DNA of 64,000 nucleotides from Lysinibacillus fusiformis (lineage in GTDB: Bacteria > Bacillota > Bacilli > Bacillales_A > Planococcaceae). Below the pieces are notes generated by a model. It saw only the letters and a program-made list of their open reading frames with translations, was not told the origin of the DNA and made no database searches. Made by a program: the position numbers and the translations under genes. This document shows, piece after piece, positions 56,302 to 64,000 of the stretch. Numbering within the stretch: position 1 is the first letter of the stretch; each line of letters begins with the position of its first letter. The stretch is from positions 124,001 through 188,000 of the forward strand of contig NZ_CP041696.1 in NCBI RefSeq assembly GCF_007362955.1, in the 5' to 3' direction.

Positions 56302-56372
56302 AAACCTTCCCCCTTTCATTGTTTATTCTACAAAAATCATATAAATCCTACTTCAAAGTTGAATTTTCTAGT

Positions 56373-57098
56373 TTACTCTTGCATTTTCCCTTTAAATACT
56401 AAAATAGCTATAATGAAAGTAAGGGCTGTATAGCCAACGACGATAGCGAGAGATAACAGAACATCTTCATAATGTCCACTTAACACGGCACGCGCGGCAT
56501 CAGCAGCATGGACAAATGGAAGTAATTGAGCGATTGATTGAAATGCTCCTCCTATCATATCAAGCTGAAACCATGTACCACTTAACCAAGTTGTCACAGT
56601 GACAAGTATTGCAAAAATTCCACCTACCTGTTTATCTGTAAATATCGTACCTAGTAATAAGCCAAAACCAATATACAATAAGGAAATAACAATGAGTACG
56701 ATACCCATGAACAGTACAGATAGATCCAGTGACAACCCTAAGAATAGAGCAGCAAGTATACAAACACTGATCTGCAATACAGCAATTGGTAATAACGGCA
56801 GTACATAGCCTATTACGTAATCAGCTGCTGTCATAGGTGAAGCGAAAATACGCATTAAAAAGGAGGTACTCTTATCCTTGCCAAGCAACATGCCAGAAAA
56901 AAGTGTCAGAAACGAAAAACTAAAGACAATGACGCCTGGTGTTAGAGTCTCAATTTCATATAATGCAAATGGCGTATTTTTTTGCATCACTGAAAATAAA
57001 ACCATCATTAAAACAGGGAAGGCTATACCGAAAAGTAGTGTTAATGGATCACGTACGATTTCTTTATGGTTTCTTGTCGCAAATATAGCAGCCTTCAA
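56373..57098 (-). CDS. ABC-2 type transporter permease
   Basis: 241 residues, six membrane helices; conserved LTPGVIVFSFSFLTLFSGMLL, typical ABC-2 permease. Its ATG overlaps the ATPase gene end by 4 bp. Substrate unknown; drug or peptide export is common. Confidence 0.85.
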   Translation of the reverse strand: MKAAIFATRNHKEIVRDPLTLLFGIAFPVLMMVLFSVMQKNTPFALYEIETLTPGVIVFSFSFLTLFSGMLLGKDKSTSFLMRIFASPMTAADYVIGYVLPLLPIAVLQISVCILAALFLGLSLDLSVLFMGIVLIVISLLYIGFGLLLGTIFTDKQVGGIFAILVTVTTWLSGTWFQLDMIGGAFQSIAQLLPFVHAADAARAVLSGHYEDVLLSLAIVVGYTALTFIIAILVFKGKMQE

Positions 57099-57820
57099 CG
57101 TGACTCCCCCTCCGTCAGCTCTAAAAAGACATCTTCAAACGTTGGTCTTCCTGTTTGACTCATCAATTGTTGAATCGTACCAAGTGCTCGTAATTTTCCA
57201 TTATGCATAATACCAACACGGTCCGCTAACACCTCTACTTCTTCTAAATAATGAGTCGTTAAAACAATCGTTACATGCCCTTTCAATTGACGTAAAATTG
57301 ACCATAAATCACGGCGCGCACGCACATCCATACCTAGCGTGGGCTCATCTAAAAACAAAATTTTCGGAGTAGACATCATGGCCATTGCTACACTTAATCG
57401 TCGCTTATAACCACCCGATAAAGTCTTAGCCTTTTCATGCTGGCGCGTTAGCAAGCCAAATATATTCATCTGTGCAATCGCACGTTGTTCCGCTTGTATT
57501 TTTGAATAGCCATAAAGTCTAGCCATTAATCGTAAATTTTCCACAACAGTTAAATTTGGTGCAACTGCTGTTTCTTGTGGTGAAATATTAATATTGTTCT
57601 TGACGGCAATCTGATTGTGAACTACGCTTGCTCCTTCCAAATAAGCATCACCACTTGTAGGTGCAACAAGTCCGCATAGCATTTTTATGGTTGTTGTCTT
57701 GCCCGCAGCATTTTGACCAAGTAATGCAAAAAATTCACCTTTTTCAATGTTTAATGATAAGTTATCTACTGCTACTTGATCCTTATAATGTTTCGTTAAT
57801 TCTTTTATTTCAATGGTCAT
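57095..57820 (-). CDS. ABC transporter ATP-binding protein
   Basis: 241 residues from the ATG at 57820. Walker A GQNAAGKTT, signature LSGGYKRRLSVAMAM, Walker B ILFLDEPTLGMD, and the H-loop THY. Multidrug/daunorubicin-type ATPase. Overlaps the end of the DUF3021 gene by 11 bp. Confidence 0.93.
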   Translation of the reverse strand: MTIEIKELTKHYKDQVAVDNLSLNIEKGEFFALLGQNAAGKTTTIKMLCGLVAPTSGDAYLEGASVVHNQIAVKNNINISPQETAVAPNLTVVENLRLMARLYGYSKIQAEQRAIAQMNIFGLLTRQHEKAKTLSGGYKRRLSVAMAMMSTPKILFLDEPTLGMDVRARRDLWSILRQLKGHVTIVLTTHYLEEVEVLADRVGIMHNGKLRALGTIQQLMSQTGRPTFEDVFLELTEGESR

Positions 57821-58283
57821 GAAACTCACCTCTTTCAAAGATAGCATTTATTTTTTCAATATCACGCTTCGCTAGTTTATATTGCAACAACCATGTCACG
57901 ATATATGTACCGATGAAACTCGCCAGTAAGGAAAATATATTGGCCATTGTTTGAGGCATCCATAAAATCATGACAATTGGTATCCAGACAATTGCCGTCA
58001 TACAAAAATGCACGATAAATTGCTTCAACATGCTCCATTTAGCGATTTCAAAGACTAAAGCCGCTAGGGCAAATGTGACACCTATAATCCCAGTCAAAAA
58101 AATTTGCGTACAAATAGCTACTGTTTCACTTATAAATAAAGCACTAAACTCTGGAACAATCGCGATATAACTCCCTTTTCCCAGGCCAATCGATATACAT
58201 ATTTGTACGATTTGCCCAATCACGACACCACTAACAAATCCACCTACTATACGTATAAGTAAATCTTTTCGCATCTCTTTCAC
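57810..58283 (-). CDS. DUF3021 membrane protein
   Basis: 157 residues, four membrane helices; typical partner of LytTR regulators. Lies 1 bp after the LytTR gene. In such pairs the membrane protein usually holds the regulator in check (known for the class; inferred here). Confidence 0.8.
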   Translation of the reverse strand: MKEMRKDLLIRIVGGFVSGVVIGQIVQICISIGLGKGSYIAIVPEFSALFISETVAICTQIFLTGIIGVTFALAALVFEIAKWSMLKQFIVHFCMTAIVWIPIVMILWMPQTMANIFSLLASFIGTYIVTWLLQYKLAKRDIEKINAIFERGEFHDH

Positions 58284-58284
58284 C

Positions 58285-58725
58285 TCATATTCCTAATTGC
58301 TTCTTTATCTTCGAAACATATCGCCTTGAGGCATACGTTTTAATTTCACCTTTTAGGACCACTCCTATAGTTCCTGTCTTACTAATATCCATTTGTTTAA
58401 TCATGTTTCGATTGACGATTTCTGCATTTGAAATACGCAAAAATATTAGTCCATTTAGTTTCTTCTCAAGTTCATATAAGCGAAATCGCACCGTGTAAAT
58501 GCCATCTGCCGTCTGGACGAACACTTTTTTAGCTTCCGTATAAATACGCAAAATATCATTACAGGCAATCATCTCCACCCCTCTATTAGAAAATACCGCC
58601 AATGAATCAGCTGCTTTAGTAGAAACTTGTTGCATAATTTGTTCTATTTCCTCGGTCATTTTATCTGTGAGAATAATAACTTTTGGTTCTTTGTATGTCG
58701 GATTTATCGACACTTCTACTTTCAT
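58285..58725 (-). CDS. LytTR DNA-binding regulator
   Basis: 146 residues. N-terminal small domain, then LytTR from about 45: RGVEMIACNDILRIYTEAKK, VRFRLYELEKKL, FLRISNAEIVNRNMIK. First gene of a four-gene operon with DUF3021 and an ABC exporter. Likely autoregulates the operon. Confidence 0.88.
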   Translation of the reverse strand: MKVEVSINPTYKEPKVIILTDKMTEEIEQIMQQVSTKAADSLAVFSNRGVEMIACNDILRIYTEAKKVFVQTADGIYTVRFRLYELEKKLNGLIFLRISNAEIVNRNMIKQMDISKTGTIGVVLKGEIKTYASRRYVSKIKKQLGI

Positions 58726-58828
58726 ATCATCACAGTCCTTTCATTCGCCTTCACTATAAAGTTTTCAAACTACTATGTAAATGAATTTTCGATGACTGGT
58801 CGTTTTTATAGGATAAGTGGGTATACAA

Positions 58829-58874
58829 CAAAAAAGTGCCTATCCGCCTTGAGAGGCGAGATAGACACTTTTTC
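58829..58874 (-). terminator. nrdJ terminator
   Basis: AAAAAGTGTCTATC / GATAGGCACTTTTT stem with further pairing towards the loop, 7 bp past the nrdJ stop. Confidence 0.88.
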
Positions 58875-58880
58875 ATTATT

Positions 58881-61451
58881 TTATAAACCACATTTAAGCT
58901 GTGCACCGCAGTTTGTACATGTGTTACAGCCGCCCATTTCTTCGACTGTTCCTTTACGACATACTGGGCATGTATTTCCAACGTCAGAGCCAATAACTGT
59001 GGTTGACGCTAGCGCTTGAATCGTATCGACTAATACGACTGGACGCTTTGTGTGTTCCTCTACTAGTTCTTCTTCAAATGATAACTGATCCATATCATTT
59101 TCTTCTGCTTTCAGTGTAAGTACTTGTGAGTCACGGCTACCATCTACATAAACCGTACCACCCTTAGCACCACCTTTATATAGGCGCTCATACACTTTTT
59201 CTACCTGCTGTACTGTATAGCCTCTTGGCGCGTTCACCGTTTTTGAAATCGATGAATCAATCCATTTTTGAATGATACATTGTACATCTGCATGCGCTTC
59301 TGGTTTTAATTCCATCGATGATACAAACCATGAAGGTAAGTCATTCGCACTTACTTCTGGATGGCTATCTAAGTATTCCTGTACGATTTCTGCTTTGACC
59401 TCGATGAATTTACCTAAGCGTCCTGAACGGTAATATGTGAACGAGAAGTAAGGCTCAAGACCCGTTGCTACACCAACCATCGTTCCAGTTGAACCTGTAG
59501 GTGCTACTGTAAGTAAATGCGAATTACGAATACCTGTTGCTAAAATTTGCTCTTTGATATGCGTTGGCATTTTTTGCATGAAGCCTGTTTCTGTGAATGC
59601 TTTACGTAAACGTGCCGTTTCTTCCGCTGTCGCACCTACTAAGAATGGGAAGCTTCCACGTTCTTTTGCTAATTCAGTTGATGCCTCATAAGCAGTTTCT
59701 GCAATTGTTTTAAAGATTTCATCAACAAGTGCATTTCCTCCCTCTGAGCCATATTCTTTTTCACAATAGATGAGTAAATCCGCTAAGCCCATTACCCCTA
59801 AACCAACTCGTCGCTCACCTAGAGCTTGTACACGGTTTTCTTCTAGGAAATAAGGTGTTGCATCGATCACGTTATCCTGCATACGTACACCTACGCGTAC
59901 CGTTTCACGTAATGCTTCATAATCAACTGTTTGGTTTTCTTTATTAGCAAACTGTGCTAAATTCACAGCTGCTAAATTGCATACCGAATAGGGTGCAAGT
60001 GGTTGTTCCCCACATGGGTTTGTTGCAACAACACTTTGACCATACGCCTTAGCATTTGTCATGTCATTTGCATTATCGATGAAGAAGATACCTGGCTCTG
60101 CAGAGTATGTTGCACATACATTAATAAGATTCCAAAGCTCATTCGCTTTAATCGTACGGTATGTACGCACTTTGTAGCCCAACTTCTCCCATTCACGCAC
60201 ATCGCCAACCTTATGCCATTCAGTATTGTAGACAGCCATTTCTTCTTTTGAATATTCTTCAACCGCTGGGAAACGAAGCTCAAACTCAGCGTCATTTTCA
60301 ACAGCTTCCATAAATTCTTTTGTCAATGTTACGGAAATATTGGCGCCTGTTAAAAATTCTGAGTTATGGACTGTATACGTTCCACCGTCGCGTAATTTAT
60401 TTTCTGCATCACGAATAATCGCAGCGTCAAATCCGCCTAAACCTTCGATACTTTTATAATTTACAATACCTTGATACATAGCTTCATCTTGTTGCGATAA
60501 AGGCTTAAAGTTTAATTTTTCTTTAGCTAGACGGATAATAGACTCGTCCGTCGTGTTTTCGATTAAGTATCGTAGAATACGTGGGTTTTGCATTTTTGAA
60601 ATAATAAACTCCACGATATCAGGGTGCCAATCGGCCAACATAATCATTTGTGCGCCACGACGCGATCCACCTTGTTCCACAAGGTGTGTCAGTTTGGCAA
60701 TATCGTCCAGCCATGAAACCGAACCAGATGATTTTCCATTCACGCCACGTGCTAACGTATTGCGAGGGCGAAGTGTTGAACCATTTGTTCCTACACCACC
60801 ACCACGGCTCATAATTTCCATTACTTGCTTACGGTGATCACTAATACCTTCACGTGAATCCGCTACAAATGGCATTACGTAGCAATTGAAGAACGTTACA
60901 TCTGTTTCAGAACCCGCTCCATAGATAACTCGTCCAGCTGGGATAAATTTCAATGATACGAGTTGCTCATAAAATCGCTCAAACCATTCCTGGCGTTTTT
61001 CTGCTGTTTTTTCAACAGAAGCAAGCCCTGTTGCATTACGTTTTGCAATTTGCTCATAAAAAATTTCAAGAGGCTTTTCTAACACGTCAATTGAACGCGT
61101 AATCACACCCGTTTCTTGCTCTTTTGGATCATCTAACGCGCTACGGTAGTCTCCCTCAATCAAAATATCTGCAGTTTTTGTAGACATATCAATCTTTTGA
61201 ATTGTCCCTAAACCACGTGCAGGGAATTTCGGATCTGCCTTTACTGTTAAGACTACGAAATCACCAGCTTTTAGTGTTTTCTTCTCCGTATCCTTAAACG
61301 AATAGCGATCGATCATCACAAGTCTAGAAACACCTTTATGCTTAATATGCATATCAGGGGTTACGGGGTGAACCTGTGGAAATTGTTCAATATCTTTGTT
61401 TAGCTGTTCAAGTTGTTTGTTTACTTCGGGTTGATGATTTGTTAGTACCAT
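58881..61451 (-). CDS. nrdJ: Adenosylcobalamin-dependent (class II) ribonucleotide reductase
   Basis: 856 residues. Class II features: FFNCYVMPF, NPCGEQPLAPYSVCNLAAVN with the active-site Cys-Gly-Glu, and the C-terminal zinc-ribbon-like CPVCRKGTVEEMGGCNTC. No NrdB partner adjacent. It makes deoxyribonucleotides with B12, independent of oxygen. AGGGAGG ribosome site. Two NrdR boxes upstream. Confidence 0.93.
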   Translation of the reverse strand: MVLTNHQPEVNKQLEQLNKDIEQFPQVHPVTPDMHIKHKGVSRLVMIDRYSFKDTEKKTLKAGDFVVLTVKADPKFPARGLGTIQKIDMSTKTADILIEGDYRSALDDPKEQETGVITRSIDVLEKPLEIFYEQIAKRNATGLASVEKTAEKRQEWFERFYEQLVSLKFIPAGRVIYGAGSETDVTFFNCYVMPFVADSREGISDHRKQVMEIMSRGGGVGTNGSTLRPRNTLARGVNGKSSGSVSWLDDIAKLTHLVEQGGSRRGAQMIMLADWHPDIVEFIISKMQNPRILRYLIENTTDESIIRLAKEKLNFKPLSQQDEAMYQGIVNYKSIEGLGGFDAAIIRDAENKLRDGGTYTVHNSEFLTGANISVTLTKEFMEAVENDAEFELRFPAVEEYSKEEMAVYNTEWHKVGDVREWEKLGYKVRTYRTIKANELWNLINVCATYSAEPGIFFIDNANDMTNAKAYGQSVVATNPCGEQPLAPYSVCNLAAVNLAQFANKENQTVDYEALRETVRVGVRMQDNVIDATPYFLEENRVQALGERRVGLGVMGLADLLIYCEKEYGSEGGNALVDEIFKTIAETAYEASTELAKERGSFPFLVGATAEETARLRKAFTETGFMQKMPTHIKEQILATGIRNSHLLTVAPTGSTGTMVGVATGLEPYFSFTYYRSGRLGKFIEVKAEIVQEYLDSHPEVSANDLPSWFVSSMELKPEAHADVQCIIQKWIDSSISKTVNAPRGYTVQQVEKVYERLYKGGAKGGTVYVDGSRDSQVLTLKAEENDMDQLSFEEELVEEHTKRPVVLVDTIQALASTTVIGSDVGNTCPVCRKGTVEEMGGCNTCTNCGAQLKCGL

Positions 61452-61489
61452 CGTTTTGCCTCCCTTATTTTCTGCTTACAATAATAAAT

Positions 61490-61527
61490 ACACAATATCA
61501 TGTGTTGTTAAACACTACATATTGTGT
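61490..61527. promoter_or_regulatory. Two NrdR boxes upstream of nrdJ
   Basis: ACACAATATCATGTGT (61490-61505, two mismatches) and ACACTACATATTGTGT (61512-61527, one mismatch) against the NrdR consensus acaCwAtATaTwGtgt. Spacing 22 bp, two helical turns. NrdR represses ribonucleotide reductases. No cobalamin riboswitch seen between here and nrdJ. Confidence 0.8.
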
Positions 61528-61652
61528 ATGTTTCTTAACAAAAGATACTATATATAGTTTTTTAATTCAACTCTTGCAATTTCGAATAGAATCAGGACTG
61601 CTTGTCATCACAAGGTTTAAACGATAAAAAAATATTTTTCTTATACCATTAT

Positions 61653-62483
61653 TTACTTTTTGAAGTTCCAATCATCATGTGCATATTTTTTTTCTTCCAA
61701 TGCACGCACATATTCTAATTGCTCCTCAGAAAGTGTAAATGGTTTTAAATCAATTTGCAACGATTTTGCAAAACCTTCTCGGAAAGCCGTCACACATTGT
61801 TCAATTGAAACAGGTTCTTTCACAAGGCTATTAATGGCAACAGCCTTCTCTGGCAGCTTTTTACGCATGCGTTCTTTTGCCTCTTCACTAGAAAAATTAA
61901 ATACTGATAATAGTTTTTCTTCATCGAGATCAAGTAATATCGCACCATGCTGTAAAATGACACCTTTTTGACGCGTTTGCGCACTACCCGCTATTTTTTT
62001 CCCTTCTACGACAAGTTCATACCAACTTGGCGCATCAAAACATACTGCACTCTTTGGCTTCTTCAAGTCTGCTTTTTTTGCATCCGTATCGGGCACACTA
62101 AAATACGCATCCATGCCTAAATTATGAAAACCTTGTAAAATCCCCTCGCTCAGTACACGATAAGCCTCTGTTACCGATTCGGGCATATCTGGATAGCTTT
62201 CTGTAACAATGACGCTATATGTCAACTCATGTTCGTGTAAAACTGCTCTTCCACCTGTTGGACGTCGCACAAAACCTAGCCCTTGTTCACGAACAGCTTC
62301 TAAATTAATATCTCTAGTTGCCTGCTGAAAATAACCTATTGATAGTGTCGCGGGCTCCCACTCATAAAAACGAATCACAGGAGGAATTAACCCCTCACTA
62401 TGCCAATCAAGCAATGCCTCATCTAGTGCCATATTAAACGAAGGACTACATTTCCCTGAATTTAAAAAATACCAAGTTGTCAT
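61653..62483 (-). CDS. lipM: Octanoyltransferase LipM
   Basis: 276 residues from the ATG at 62483 (AGGAGATG). BPL/LplA/LipB fold: [20 protein letters not shown], and the catalytic Cys in [23 protein letters not shown] with the conserved Lys. Transfers octanoate from ACP to GcvH in lipoate synthesis. It faces yqhL as in B. subtilis. Lipoate is needed by the Bkd E2 at the left end of the window. Confidence 0.92.
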   Translation of the reverse strand: MTTWYFLNSGKCSPSFNMALDEALLDWHSEGLIPPVIRFYEWEPATLSIGYFQQATRDINLEAVREQGLGFVRRPTGGRAVLHEHELTYSVIVTESYPDMPESVTEAYRVLSEGILQGFHNLGMDAYFSVPDTDAKKADLKKPKSAVCFDAPSWYELVVEGKKIAGSAQTRQKGVILQHGAILLDLDEEKLLSVFNFSSEEAKERMRKKLPEKAVAINSLVKEPVSIEQCVTAFREGFAKSLQIDLKPFTLSEEQLEYVRALEEKKYAHDDWNFKK

Positions 62484-62502
62484 ACAATCATCTCCTACAA
62501 AT

Positions 62503-62722
62503 ATCAACTACGTCTCAGCGTAATTGAGTCCAAATTTAGAATTATATTTAGTCCTGCACAAAGGCTAACAAAATGTCTATCCTTTTAGTAAAACCACAAG
62601 ATGTGGTGTTTTTACCAATACAGGTCAGTTAGTGTTGCTCCTGTCGCTTCGCTTTCGGAGCAAATAAATTGTCGCATGAACGCGGAGAAGCCTTCAAAAT
62701 TTGTGACATCCGCCGGGCTTTA
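62503..62722. repeat. Dispersed intergenic repeat, copy 3 (long)
   Basis: Begins ATCAACTACGTCTCAGCGTA and ends GACATCCGCCGGGCTTTAG. Includes GCTCCTGTCGCTTCGC-TTTCGGAGC hairpin and GTCGCATGAACGCGG. Related to 438-526 and 2712-2922. Lies between lipM and yqhL; 62723-62916 beyond it holds only the yqhL promoter region. Confidence 0.6.
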
Positions 62723-62916
62723 GCTTTATTCAGCATTCATCACCAATCACATTACCTAAAACGGTAAGAAAATTTCTTGGTTGACACTACGTTTAACTTC
62801 TGCTGAATTAAGTAATATCATTTTTAGCACAATCTAGTTAATTTTATCAAACTCATTGGACTATCGCTACAGCATCTTTTATAATAATAAAGAAGATAGA
62901 AAGGGGTAAGAAAATC

Positions 62917-63303
62917 TTGGACATACTTATCACAATTGGTGTAATTTTAGTAGTTCTAATTGCATATATTGGTATCAATGCAATGCGTCTAAAAAAAGCC
63001 GTAACCAACTTAACACAAGAACAATTTATTGAAGGCTATCGTAAAGCACAGCTAATTGATGTGCGTGAGCAGAAAGAATTTGAGGCAGGTCATATTCTTG
63101 GCGCACGAAGCGTTCCTTCTACAGCACTACGTCAACGTTACAAAGAAATCCGACCAGATTTACCAGTATATTTATACTGTCAAAATACAGGTCGTAGTGC
63201 TCGTGCTGCACTATTCTTAAAAAAACGTGGCTACAACCAAATTTACCAGCTTGAAGGCGGCTTCCGTAATTGGACTGGGAAAATAAAAACAAAAAAACAA
63301 TAA
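62917..63303 (+). CDS. yqhL: Membrane-anchored rhodanese-like protein (YqhL)
   Basis: 128 residues from a TTG with AAAGGGG upstream. One membrane helix (2-22), then a rhodanese domain with LIDVREQKEFEAGHI and the active-site loop LYCQNTGRSA (Cys). Sulfur transfer or related role, facing the cytoplasm. Confidence 0.9.
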   Translation: MDILITIGVILVVLIAYIGINAMRLKKAVTNLTQEQFIEGYRKAQLIDVREQKEFEAGHILGARSVPSTALRQRYKEIRPDLPVYLYCQNTGRSARAALFLKKRGYNQIYQLEGGFRNWTGKIKTKKQ

Positions 63304-63370
63304 GAATTGCGCATTCGCACGCTTTTTGCGCTGCCGGCTAGCACCTTAAGCGCAAAATAGCTGTACACTC

Positions 63371-63411
63371 GTCAGGCGAGCGTATGATAACGCTTCATAC
63401 GCTCGCCTGAC
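63371..63411. repeat. Perfect 16-bp inverted repeat
   Basis: GTCAGGCGAGCGTATG and its exact complement with a 9-nt loop. GC-rich, no T run, flanked by GTACAC/GTGTAC. Not a standard terminator. Confidence 0.75.
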
Positions 63412-63467
63412 AAATTGAAGCGACATCGTGTGTACGGCCCGAATGCCTATACTTTCTTATATTTTTT

Positions 63468-63508
63468 ATAAAAAGCTAGCAACTTCTTTCTTTGCTAGCT
63501 TTTTTTAA
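63468..63508. terminator. Terminator downstream of yqhL
   Basis: AAAAAGCTAGCAA / TTTGCTAGCTTTTTTT stem with A and T runs, usable in both directions. Confidence 0.85.
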
Positions 63509-63548
63509 TATTCTGAGTTTCTACTATATAATAGTAGTTGTCTAACGA

Positions 63549-63827
63549 CTAACCATCTAGTTCTCTTTCACCAAGCCCTTGATCATGCATAGGGCAGAAA
63601 AAAGTAAAACAGTGTGAAGCAATATATATTTCAATATTTGAGATAATTTCTAGCTGCATATGTACTCTTCTAGCACGTTCCATACTTGCTCTTAGTCTTA
63701 ATTCTTTTTCTTCAATCTCTCCGGCAGTCCACTTAAACTCTACCACATCTACAGCAATAATCGTTTCACTTGCTCGCTTTTCCCCTTCTTTTGCCAATAA
63801 CCTTGCAGCTTTACTCGTTTCATCCAA
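63549..63827 (-). CDS. Possible CutA-like divalent-cation tolerance protein, truncated or decayed
   Basis: 92 residues. The segment KWTAGEIEEKELRLRASMER resembles the W-x-G-E-I-x-E strand of CutA, and the preceding helix and following helix fit. The start has no convincing ribosome site and the usual N-terminal strand is missing, so it may be a fragment. Low-confidence assignment; 63828-64000 shows nothing further. Confidence 0.3.
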   Translation of the reverse strand: MDETSKAARLLAKEGEKRASETIIAVDVVEFKWTAGEIEEKELRLRASMERARRVHMQLEIISNIEIYIASHCFTFFCPMHDQGLGERELDG

Positions 63828-64000
63828 TCAATGCGACCCTAATGAAGCCTGCTACTGAGCATGTCAATCAGCAATGTATAGCTTTTTTAGTATGTCTAAA
63901 AATACTAAGTTGTGTAAATAATTTATCAACCAGTACGTTATTTTTCTTTTTTCTGAAAATAGCCAATTTTTAATACTTGAATAAACGCGGAAGCACTGAT

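Noticed and set aside
1-64000. tRNA, rRNA or cobalamin riboswitch genes
   Set aside because: No convincing cloverleaf, rRNA segment or B12-box leader was recognised, including upstream of nrdJ.

Overview
The window is a low-GC Gram-positive, spore-former chromosome. Gene order is close to the Bacillus subtilis bkd - spo0A - recN/dxs/xse/fol/nusB/acc - spoIIIA - efp - yqhQRST - lipM - yqhL stretch. The S-layer-homology protein, the B12-dependent ribonucleotide reductase and the pruned spoIIIA operon suggest Lysinibacillus or a close relative (inference; no 16S or marker search was possible). Almost all host genes are on the minus strand.

Layout. 1-8571: branched-chain acid catabolism (bcd, lpdV, bkdAA, bkdAB, start of bkdB), a DUF2627 membrane protein, a glycerophosphodiester phosphodiesterase and a FapA-like protein. 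8572-28790: about 20 kb of foreign DNA inserted behind spo0A. 28791-41256: spo0A, spoIVB, recN, argR, tlyA, dxs, ispA, xseB, xseA, uppP, folD, nusB. 41624-43770: a plus-strand MerR regulator and multidrug MFS pump. 43880-54577: Asp23 protein, accC, accB, spoIIIAH-AC, a nitronate-monooxygenase-like gene, efp, yqhT, aroQ, yqhR, yqhQ. 54621-55389: five tandem 154-bp repeats. 55393-63303: second nitronate-monooxygenase-like gene, LytTR/DUF3021/ABC operon, nrdJ, lipM and yqhL.

The main discovery is at spo0A. Its last 51 codons plus stop (156 bp, 28791-28946) occur again, identical, at 12478-12633, and a diverged 97-bp version lies at 9037-9133. I read this as two integrative elements in tandem at the 3' end of spo0A. 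Each leaves the gene intact by supplying a new tail. The proximal 16.3-kb element A carries a tyrosine integrase, a divergent repressor region, phage replication-like genes, a full tape measure gene with no capsid, portal or terminase, and a DpnII-like nuclease. The distal 3.4-kb element B is a remnant with a frameshifted homologous integrase and one cell-wall hydrolase. Element A also carries a copy of the spo0A terminator, and the Shine-Dalgarno of its integrase sits inside that terminator stem.

Inside element A, four successive hairpins (24966-25099) show the same octamer GTTGGCGC in the loop on different stems. This is the strongest candidate for an undescribed RNA or DNA element here. 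A compact sRNA-like unit (promoter, about 90 nt, terminator) lies at 27556-27677.

A second oddity is host-borne. The spoIIIA operon starts at spoIIIAC; spoIIIAA and spoIIIAB are missing, spoIIIAF is reduced to about 47 residues, and AE and AG are short. That implies a simplified SpoIIIA-SpoIIQ feeding channel, or relocated genes outside the window.
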